The position numbers and the translations under genes are program-made. Positions 1 through 5,249 of a stretch of DNA of 6,641 nt are shown here, piece after piece. The stretch is from the NCBI GenBank assembly GCA_018267795.1, contig JAFDXS010000143.1, positions 1-6,641 of the forward strand. Reading direction: 5' to 3'. The notes beneath the pieces were generated by a model. It made no database searches. It was not told the DNA's origin and saw nothing but the letters and a program-made list of their open reading frames with translations. How positions within the stretch are numbered: position 1 is the first letter of the stretch; each line of letters begins with the position of its first letter. The stretch is from Bacteroidota bacterium. GTDB lineage: Bacteria > Bacteroidota > Bacteroidia > Chitinophagales > Chitinophagaceae.

Positions 1-630
1 AAAGCCATTAGAAGTGAAATACCTAAAAGTATCATCAAATAACCATTGACCCTCATAAAGAGGCTGATGAGAATATTCAATAATTATTGCAACACATTTC
101 TTAATAGTATTTTCTCCACCAGCAATAACTTTTTCTTCATAGCCTTGAACATCAATCTTCATCAAAATATTGTTTTCAATATTTAGATTTGCGGTAACAT
201 CGTCAAGTCTTTTTAAATCTATTACTTGCTTATTTACATAATAAGATTCGGGGTATAAATCTTTATGAAGGTTTTCCATTGGTAAAATGGATGAGCTTAC
301 AAAGTTTCCACTAATATTTATTTCAGCCGATCCACTATGATCGCTTAATCCACAATTGAAAGCAGTTACATTTAGTTTTTTTGTGTTTTTCAATAATTCA
401 TCGTAACAGCTTTTTATGGGTTCAAATGCTAAAAAATTTCTTCCAGGCAATGAATTGTCAATAGCTTTTATAAATTGGCCTTCATTTGAACCTACATCGA
501 TAATAGTTTTTATGTCTAAATTGTTTATCCAATTTCCTAACTCAAATGAATTGACATATTTAGTTTTTACAATCTCATATCCAAAGCCGTTTAAAATAGA
601 GCGGAAGAAACGGGATAATATTTTTGCCAT
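1..630 (-). CDS. FkbM-family SAM-dependent methyltransferase (3' end outside window)
   Basis: Reading the complement from an ATG at 630-628 gives 210 uninterrupted codons running off the left edge, so the C-terminus is missing. Features match the FkbM family (Methyltransf_21): SAM-binding motif I IIDVGSNEGQF at residues 43-53; an acidic ribose-contact region FEPIKS at 69-74; a GLSDHSG segment at 94-100; RLDD at 141-144; and the hallmark KIDVQGYEEKVIAGG at 158-172. There is no signal peptide, so it is probably cytoplasmic. Family members O-methylate hydroxyls on sugars, polyketides or other metabolites; the acceptor cannot be read from sequence. The divergent glycosyltransferase next door suggests a sugar or glycan acceptor (inference). 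Family members are commonly about 230-280 residues, so only a modest tail should be missing. The ribosome-binding region is AT-rich with no Shine-Dalgarno match, as is common in Bacteroidota. Base composition is much more AT-rich than in the nuo genes. The family call is secure; the substrate is unknown. Confidence 0.88.
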   Translation of the reverse strand, partial: MAKILSRFFRSILNGFGYEIVKTKYVNSFELGNWINNLDIKTIIDVGSNEGQFIKAIDNSLPGRNFLAFEPIKSCYDELLKNTKKLNVTAFNCGLSDHSGSAEINISGNFVSSSILPMENLHKDLYPESYYVNKQVIDLKRLDDVTANLNIENNILMKIDVQGYEEKVIAGGENTIKKCVAIIIEYSHQPLYEGQWLFDDTFRYFTSNGF

Positions 631-853
631 TATTTAATTTAATTAAGTAAATGAAGTTTTCTGAAGTATAGATTATGCCAAACGATAGTCGAAGATAAGT
701 TTGCCGATTTTTTAATTGATAATAAGCCAATAACTATCTCTGCCTCTTTTGGTTAGGATGAATAGCCCAGTGTAACGAAAATACAAAAATAGTGATTAAC
801 TTCGTTTTCCTTCATACTTCATTATAGCAATTATTTTAAACATAGAAGCATAA
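631..853. promoter_or_regulatory. Divergent intergenic region between methyltransferase and glycosyltransferase
   Basis: This AT-rich 223-base gap must hold the start signals of two divergent genes. Only half-matches to the Bacteroidota promoter consensus are visible. On the plus strand, TAAGTTTG at 696-703 fits the -7 box TAnnTTTG, but no TTG lies at the expected -33 distance. On the minus strand, TATTTTTG (complement of 784-791) fits the -7 box, again without a -33 TTG. Either would leave a leader of about 140 bases. I see no coding region, RNA gene or repeat here. The presence of promoters is an inference from gene orientation; the exact sites are uncertain. Confidence 0.35.
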
Positions 854-1720
854 ATGCAAGAATGCTTACCTAAGATTACAGTTGTTACCCCATCATATAA
901 TCAAGCGCAGTTTCTTGAACAGACCATATTATCCGTTATTGGCCAAGGATATCCAAACTTAGAATATATTATTATGGACGGAGGGAGCACTGATGATAGT
1001 GTAGGTGTAATTAAAAAGTATGAAACTCATATTGATTATTGGCAGAGTGAGAAAGATAATGGGCAAGGAGCTGCTATAAATGCCGGTTTTGCAAAGGCTA
1101 CAGGAGATGTTGTTTGCTGGCTCAACTCTGACGATCTTTTTATGCCGGGCACTTTGCTAAAAATTGGCAGAATGTTCAGACAGATTAAGGAACCAACCAT
1201 CATTTTTGGCAATTGCCTTCACTTTTATGAAAATAATGAAAAGGCAAGAGGAAGTAATGTTGAGAAAAATTATCGTGAACTAAAATTAGAGTTGACTGAT
1301 TATATAATACAACCATCAAGTTTTTGGTCTAAACAAACCTGGGAAACTGTTGGAAATATTGATGAGCGCTATGCGTATGTTTTTGATTGGGAATGGTTTA
1401 TCAGAGCCAAACGTAAGGGCGTAAAATTTCATCCGATTTCTGATTATCTATCTTTATACCGTATACATGACGCTCACAAAAGTGGTACAGGTGGAAATAA
1501 AAGAGATGAAGAAATTGAATATATATATAAGCAATATTCGAATGAGAAGATATCGCATGCCTACAAAAAATGGTATACGTATACTAATAAGTCAAAATTT
1601 TTTCACAAGGTTGTATATGCAGCAAATCATTACAATATCAGCATTCTAAATAGAATAATTTACTTATTCTTTTTTAGCTCTATTAGTTATAATGAGTACA
1701 CCAATATTATTCCCAGATAA
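854..1720 (+). CDS. Family 2 glycosyltransferase (GT-A fold)
   Basis: This 288-residue protein has a GT-A catalytic domain over about residues 7-210. The start ITVVTPSYNQ (8-17) is the nucleotide-binding beta strand typical of GT2. MDGGSTDDS follows at 41-49, then NGQGAAINAGFAKATGD at 69-85, and the metal-binding DxD-type motif LNSDD at 90-94. DWEWFIRAKRKG at 178-189 fits the acceptor/catalytic-base region. RIHDAHKSGT at 203-212 resembles the basic loop that closes over the sugar nucleotide. The tail (about 213-288) is rich in Lys and Tyr and ends with a hydrophobic patch at 263-277, possibly a membrane contact rather than a full transmembrane helix. It probably transfers one sugar from a nucleotide donor onto a cell-surface glycan or glycoprotein precursor in the cytoplasm; donor and acceptor are unknown. 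The ATG at 854 has AGAAG at 844-848 upstream, and the conserved domain starts only a few residues later, which supports this start. Most of the gene is AT-rich like the methyltransferase. Confidence 0.9.
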   Translation: MQECLPKITVVTPSYNQAQFLEQTILSVIGQGYPNLEYIIMDGGSTDDSVGVIKKYETHIDYWQSEKDNGQGAAINAGFAKATGDVVCWLNSDDLFMPGTLLKIGRMFRQIKEPTIIFGNCLHFYENNEKARGSNVEKNYRELKLELTDYIIQPSSFWSKQTWETVGNIDERYAYVFDWEWFIRAKRKGVKFHPISDYLSLYRIHDAHKSGTGGNKRDEEIEYIYKQYSNEKISHAYKKWYTYTNKSKFFHKVVYAANHYNISILNRIIYLFFFSSISYNEYTNIIPR

Positions 1721-1767
1721 TACGATCTAATATAATATAGCGCTTTTTGTGGTCTGAAGTTCATTGC

Positions 1768-3411
1768 CTATTTAAGTAACGTCACACTTCCTTTTTGCGT
1801 GATGGCGCAGCCGTCTGTGGTAATTATCTTCAGTATGCAAGCATAGGTATCTACTGGCTGTGAGGCTCCATTAAAAGTGCCATCCCAGCCTGTGGCCGGA
1901 TCATGGCTTTCAAATACCTTTTGGCCCCAGCGATTGAAAACGGACATTTCCATAGTAGCTATACCATTGCCTCTCACGTATAACACGTCATTGGCTCCAT
2001 CTCCATTAGGGCTGAATGCGCTTGGAAATCCGACATGTACTTCCTGCTTTGGCTCTACGGTGACCGAGGCAATGCTGCTGCAGCCATTGGCATCAGTTCC
2101 TTTTACATAGCAAGTGATTGGGCTTGTTATGGCAGCAGTGTTGATGACAGGATTGGGCGCTGTGCTGTCAGTAAAGTATTGGCCGGGGCCCCAGGTATAG
2201 CTGATACCGCCTGTAGCATTTAATTGTATAACTCCTGAACCGCAAGTGCCACCGGGCGCCACCTGTGCGGTAATAAGAGGCAGTGGGTTTACTACTACAC
2301 GTACAGAATCAGTGCCGGAGCAGCCGCCATTATCAGTGCCGGTAAGTTTGTAAGTTGTTGTTGTGCTGAGGATTACTGTAGGGTCTGAGCATGTATCACA
2401 AGAAAGCCCGACTGATGGACTCCATTTATATTTATCAGCACCTGATGCGTGGAGCGAAGTCGTGCCACCGATGCATATCTGTGAGTCCGTGCCGGCATTT
2501 ACTGTTAGCCCACCGGTTTGGACTTGTATGGTGTCTGATGCCGTGCACCCGATACTGTTAGTGACTGTAACAATATAACTGCCCGGTGTTGAAATAGTAA
2601 TAGAGGCAGCAGTGCTGCCGGTATTCCATAGGTAAGTAGTGCCGGATGGTTGAGTTGAGGCTGTGACTGTTATAGAGCCGGAGCAAAAAGACGTATCATT
2701 ACCAAGGCTTACAGCAGCATCAGGGTTATAGTGATATAGCTGGCTGATCTCAGCATTTGTCAAAGCTCTGTTATAAACAGAAACATCGTCAATTGCCCCG
2801 GTAAAAGGATTAGTGCCATTAGAATAATCCTGTCCTATTGCAAAGTCCTCTGACGTGGAGGTTGGATAAAAGGAACTAGTAAAAGTACCTACGCTAATAG
2901 TGTCAACAAAAAACTCATACGTGTTGCTGATTCTACGCAAAACAGCGTTATGCCACTGGTGAAAGGTCACATAAACAGGCAAGAACTCGGACACATTACC
3001 AAATACTATCCCTGCATCATGGCCAGGGCCAGCCGTGAATGAATCGACCGTAATTATTTCATATCCATCATAGTTTAAGTTGCCGTTTGCAACAATTACT
3101 GCATTGCTGGGAGTATCGACTCTGAACCAGGCAGAGTATGTAAAATCCGTATTATCAGTAGGAAGAGGTGGATTACGATAGAGCTCATTGCTGCCCATAG
3201 CAGTGCTGCCGCTGAAATAATAGGCGCTATTTGGGCTCCTGAAGCGATCCGTAGTTAATGTTGCGCCACCTACGGTAAGATGATAGCCATTACCACTTTC
3301 ATCATGGGCATTTCCGCAAAATGGGTACCAGGCAATAAGACCCGTAGAGGGCAGCTGAGCAAAAGTGCAAATAGAAAACAGAAGAAATAGTGAAGAAAAA
3401 TAATATTTCAT
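1768..3411 (-). CDS. Secreted LamG / Ig-PKD-like protein with type B T9SS sorting domain
   Basis: This 547-residue protein begins with a signal peptide (residues 1-18: MKYY, a hydrophobic core, then CTFA before Q19, a usual Bacteroidota cleavage context). Residues about 20-228 form a LamG/concanavalin-like jelly-roll (Laminin_G_3 type): GLIAWYPFCGNAHDESGNGY at 24-43, FTYSAWFRVD at 90-99, QWHNAVLRR at 152-160, and GAIDDVSVYNRALTNAEI at 205-222. Three Ig/PKD-like modules follow at roughly 235-298, 304-374 and 380-454, each with a likely Cys pair (C243/C289, C313/C364, C390/C444). Residues 458-547 are a gliding-motility-associated (CHU_C, type B) C-terminal domain: SAFSPNGDGANDV at 464-476, VFNRWGQKVFES at 491-502, GWDGTFNG at 508-515, and a final KGSVTLLK. 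The likely route is Sec export and then T9SS across the outer membrane to the surface or medium. The LamG domain suggests glycan or protein binding; no catalytic residues are evident. The ATG at 3411-3409 directly precedes the signal peptide. No SprF/PorP-like partner gene is in the window. It is unlikely to be co-transcribed with either neighbour. Confidence 0.9.
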   Translation of the reverse strand: MKYYFSSLFLLFSICTFAQLPSTGLIAWYPFCGNAHDESGNGYHLTVGGATLTTDRFRSPNSAYYFSGSTAMGSNELYRNPPLPTDNTDFTYSAWFRVDTPSNAVIVANGNLNYDGYEIITVDSFTAGPGHDAGIVFGNVSEFLPVYVTFHQWHNAVLRRISNTYEFFVDTISVGTFTSSFYPTSTSEDFAIGQDYSNGTNPFTGAIDDVSVYNRALTNAEISQLYHYNPDAAVSLGNDTSFCSGSITVTASTQPSGTTYLWNTGSTAASITISTPGSYIVTVTNSIGCTASDTIQVQTGGLTVNAGTDSQICIGGTTSLHASGADKYKWSPSVGLSCDTCSDPTVILSTTTTYKLTGTDNGGCSGTDSVRVVVNPLPLITAQVAPGGTCGSGVIQLNATGGISYTWGPGQYFTDSTAPNPVINTAAITSPITCYVKGTDANGCSSIASVTVEPKQEVHVGFPSAFSPNGDGANDVLYVRGNGIATMEMSVFNRWGQKVFESHDPATGWDGTFNGASQPVDTYACILKIITTDGCAITQKGSVTLLK

Positions 3412-3474
3412 AAGTATAATAATGGTGTAAATAAAAGGGCATCAAAGCATTAGGGTATAAGGGAAATATTTAAA

Positions 3475-3494
3475 GTAAAGATATTAATCTTTAC
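3475..3494. promoter_or_regulatory. Perfect 8-bp inverted repeat in the divergent leader region
   Basis: GTAAAGAT (3475-3482) and ATCTTTAC (3487-3494) are exact reverse complements around a 4-base ATTA spacer. On the plus strand the arm is followed by CG and six T residues (3497-3502), so it resembles an intrinsic terminator. No plus-strand gene ends upstream, however, and the stem is AT-rich. It lies 64 bases upstream of the secreted protein's start codon and about 50 bases upstream of the nuo -33 element. A regulator-binding dyad, or a leader hairpin for the minus-strand gene, is therefore as likely. The dyad is seen directly; its function is inference. Confidence 0.45.
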
Positions 3495-3541
3495 CGTTTT
3501 TTATGAATATTAATGCCCCGTTAAATACAAATAAAACATGA

Positions 3542-3571
3542 TTGCTATTTTAGCTTATAAGCGTAACTTTG
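3542..3571 (+). promoter_or_regulatory. Probable nuo operon promoter (Bacteroidota -33/-7 type)
   Basis: TTG at 3542-3544 and TAACTTTG at 3564-3571 are separated by 19 bases. This fits the known Bacteroidota primary-sigma consensus of a -33 TTG and a -7 TAnnTTTG with a spacer of about 17-23. Transcription would start near 3575-3579, giving a leader of roughly 35 bases before the nuoA ATG at 3612. It is the only position in the intergenic regions where both boxes match with correct spacing. The start site is predicted, not mapped. Confidence 0.65.
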
Positions 3572-3611
3572 TGCATTCTAATAAAAATCTCTTCGGAGCT
3601 GGGATTCTCTT

Positions 3612-4004
3612 ATGAACTTTTTATTGCTGGCAGTGGAGCAAAACACGCCATTTAATTATTTTCCGGTAGCCTTACAATTGGTTCTTGCTATAGGATTTGT
3701 GGTAGTGATGATGGCCGTAACGCACCTGCTGGGGCCGAAAAGAAGAACAAAAGACAAACTTATCAACTTTGAAAGCGGTATTCCTTCTGTAGGTAATGCC
3801 CGCCAGCCAATGGGTATTAAATACTTCCTGGTGGCTATATTGTTCGTGCTGTTTGATGTGGAAGTGATCTTCTTTTATCCTTATGCGGTAAATTTTAAGT
3901 TCCTGGGTAAGGATGGGTTTATAGAAGTGTTGCTATTCGTAGCATTCTTCCTGTGCGGGTTCGTATATATAGTGAAGAAGGGAGCATTAGATTGGGAAGA
4001 TTAA
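3612..4004 (+). CDS. nuoA: NADH-quinone oxidoreductase subunit A (complex I membrane subunit)
   Basis: NuoA (ND3 homologue) is a small inner-membrane subunit next to the quinone cavity, with a flexible loop that interacts with NuoD and NuoB. This 130-residue protein shows the expected three hydrophobic segments (about 18-40, 70-91 and 103-121). The first cytoplasmic loop carries the family signature FESGIPSVGNARQPMGIKY at 53-71. The second helix contains FDVEVIFFYP at 81-90, whose Asp/Glu pair (D82, E84) is the conserved acidic site of the family. The protein ends LDWED. Length is normal (E. coli NuoA is 147). The ATG at 3612 lies about 35 bases after the predicted transcription start. GGAG at 3595-3598 is rather far upstream (13 bases) and GGGA at 3601-3604 is nearer, so ribosome binding looks weak. 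It is the first gene of the nuo operon, followed 68 bases later by nuoB. Confidence 0.96.
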   Translation: MNFLLLAVEQNTPFNYFPVALQLVLAIGFVVVMMAVTHLLGPKRRTKDKLINFESGIPSVGNARQPMGIKYFLVAILFVLFDVEVIFFYPYAVNFKFLGKDGFIEVLLFVAFFLCGFVYIVKKGALDWED

Positions 4005-4072
4005 GAAAGGTTGAAGGCGTTTTGAACAGCTTTCGGCTTTAGATTGTTTAACATGTTTAAATTTTAATAGTT

Positions 4073-4636
4073 ATGCCTCGTCCGGTTCAGTATAATACGA
4101 AGGTGAAGATGGTGGAAATGCCCAAAGGGTATTCCGGGGAAGGTTTTTTTGCAACATCGTTTGATAAAGTAGTAGGGTTGGCCCGCAAAAATTCATTGTG
4201 GCCTTTGCCTTTTGCTACTTCATGCTGCGGTATTGAATTTATGGCTACCATGGGTGCCAACTATGACCTGGCACGTTTCGGCTCGGAGCGTATGGGCTTT
4301 ACGCCGCGCCAGTGTGATATGCTGCTGGTAGCAGGTACCATAGCCAAAAAGATGGGACCGATATTGCGCCAGGTATACCTGCAGATGGCAGAGCCGCGCT
4401 GGGTGATAGCAATAGGTGCCTGTGCCTGTACGGGTGGTATCTTCGACTCTTATCCTGTGCTACAAGGTATAGACCAGGTGATACCGGTGGACGTATATGT
4501 ACCTGGTTGTCCTCCAAGGCCGGAAGGTATATTGGATGGTATCCTGAAGCTACAGGACCTGGTGCAGAACGAAAGCCTGCGCAGAAGGAACAGTGACCAG
4601 TATAAAGAGCTGATGCAGAGCTACGGCATACAGTAA
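4073..4636 (+). CDS. nuoB: NADH-quinone oxidoreductase subunit B (cluster N2 subunit)
   Basis: NuoB (PSST/Nqo6) holds the terminal [4Fe-4S] cluster N2, which passes electrons to quinone at the interface with NuoD. This 187-residue protein keeps all four expected ligands: the adjacent pair C51-C52 in FATSCCGIEFMATMG (47-61), C117 in GACACTGG (115-122), and C146 in VPGCPPRPEG (143-152). C119 is an additional cysteine within the third motif and is probably not a ligand. The segment YDLARFGSERMGFTPRQCD at 64-82 is also typical of the family. The N-terminus is short, as in many bacterial versions. The start ATG at 4073 has only A/T-rich sequence upstream and no Shine-Dalgarno match. An ATG at 4053 is out of frame. 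The protein is soluble, in the peripheral arm of complex I. The gene sits 68 bases after nuoA and 65 bases before the chosen nuoC start. Confidence 0.97.
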   Translation: MPRPVQYNTKVKMVEMPKGYSGEGFFATSFDKVVGLARKNSLWPLPFATSCCGIEFMATMGANYDLARFGSERMGFTPRQCDMLLVAGTIAKKMGPILRQVYLQMAEPRWVIAIGACACTGGIFDSYPVLQGIDQVIPVDVYVPGCPPRPEGILDGILKLQDLVQNESLRRRNSDQYKELMQSYGIQ

Positions 4637-4650
4637 GAAATTAAAAATTA

Positions 4651-4685
4651 AAAAGCCAAAATTCGAAAAGAGGGTTTTGGTTTTT
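4651..4685 (+). repeat. nuoB-nuoC intergenic hairpin
   Basis: AAAAGCCAAAA (4651-4661) pairs with TTTTGGTTTTT (4675-4685) over 11 positions, with one G-U wobble at 4655/4681, around a 13-base loop. It lies just after the nuoB stop and 16 bases before the nuoC ATG. The 3' arm ends in a T run, so it resembles a weak intrinsic terminator or attenuator. Because only three pairs are GC or GU, partial read-through or an RNA-processing and stability role is more likely than full termination. The pairing is seen directly; the role is inferred. Confidence 0.5.
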
Positions 4686-4701
4686 GTTATTTGAGCTGAT
4701 T

Positions 4702-5220
4702 ATGGCATTGACCAAGGAAATAATAAAAGAACGTTTAACAGAAAAATTTGGTGAGCAGCTCACTGAATGGGCAGAGCCGTATGGCATGCTCACTTTTACT
4801 GCTCCCGCAGAGATGAACCTGAAAGTAATGCAGTTTCTTTTTGACGATGAAACTTTGCGTTTTAGGTTTCTTACAGACCTTACGGGGGCACATTTCCCTG
4901 ACAGGAAGGGTGAAGAGCTATCTGTTATTTACCATTTGCATAGCCTGGAAAACAATATACGCCTGCGCATGAAGGTATATACACCGATAGAAAAACCGGA
5001 TGTATTTACCGCTACCCAGCTGTTTGCCGGGGCTAACTGGATGGAGCGTGAAACTTATGACTTCTTCGGTATTAATTTCGTGGGACACCCTAATCTTACC
5101 CGTATATTGAATGTGGACGAAATGGATTACTTCCCGATGAGGAAGGAATATACCATGGAAGACCCTACGCGTATAGATAAGGATGACGAAATGTTTGGCA
5201 GAGGCGGAACAGTAGTATAA
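4702..5220 (+). CDS. nuoC: NADH-quinone oxidoreductase subunit C (30 kDa subunit)
   Basis: NuoC (30 kDa/Nqo5) is a soluble connecting subunit of complex I that packs against NuoD in the peripheral arm and carries no cofactor. The 172-residue product has the 30 kDa family signature ERETYDFFGINFVGHPNLTR at 115-134, preceded by FRFLTDLTGAHFPDR (54-68) and the beta-rich IYHLHSLENNIRLRMKVY (76-93). The frame stays open upstream to a TTG at 4684, which would add six residues (MLFELI). I prefer the ATG at 4702, because the TTG sits in the 3' arm of the 4651-4685 hairpin and MALTKE is a plausible N-terminus. No strong Shine-Dalgarno is seen for either start. nuoC is separate here rather than fused to nuoD as in E. 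coli; the two are 29 bases apart and probably co-transcribed. Identity is secure; the start is moderately so. Confidence 0.94.
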   Translation: MALTKEIIKERLTEKFGEQLTEWAEPYGMLTFTAPAEMNLKVMQFLFDDETLRFRFLTDLTGAHFPDRKGEELSVIYHLHSLENNIRLRMKVYTPIEKPDVFTATQLFAGANWMERETYDFFGINFVGHPNLTRILNVDEMDYFPMRKEYTMEDPTRIDKDDEMFGRGGTVV

Positions 5221-5249
5221 ATAAGTAAAAAATTGCTGAGGACTATAAC

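Noticed and set aside
416..637. Open frame of 73 residues on the plus strand
   Set aside because: It lies antisense within the FkbM methyltransferase, whose conserved motifs are clear, and shows no recognisable domain.
748..780. TTTG at 748-751 as the -33 box of a glycosyltransferase promoter
   Set aside because: The sequence at the matching -7 position is TAACGAAA, which keeps TA but lacks the TTTG half.
1467..1649. 60-residue plus-strand frame inside the glycosyltransferase
   Set aside because: It overlaps the glycosyltransferase in another frame and has no domain or start signal.
1721..1767. Possible bidirectional terminator between the convergent glycosyltransferase and secreted-protein genes
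   Set aside because: The only pairing is a 6-base AGCGCT palindrome next to TTTTT and an imperfect AT-rich repeat; no convincing stem-loop is present.
1877..2578. Three plus-strand frames (1877-2110, 2035-2223, 2363-2578)
   Set aside because: All are antisense to the Ig/PKD-like and sorting-domain part of the secreted protein, with composition explained by that gene.
1768..3411. Repeated short GTGCCGG/GTGCTGCCG-like words in the secreted-protein gene as DNA repeats
   Set aside because: They are scattered and reflect recurring Gly/Ser/Thr-rich peptide patterns in the Ig-like modules, not a tandem array.
3412..3600. Minus-strand promoter for the secreted protein
   Set aside because: Only imperfect -7 boxes were found (TATCTTTA within the dyad; TTTATTTG at the complement of 3528-3535), neither with a TTG at the right distance.
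4299..4517. 72-residue minus-strand frame
   Set aside because: It is antisense to nuoB, including its cluster N2 cysteine motifs.
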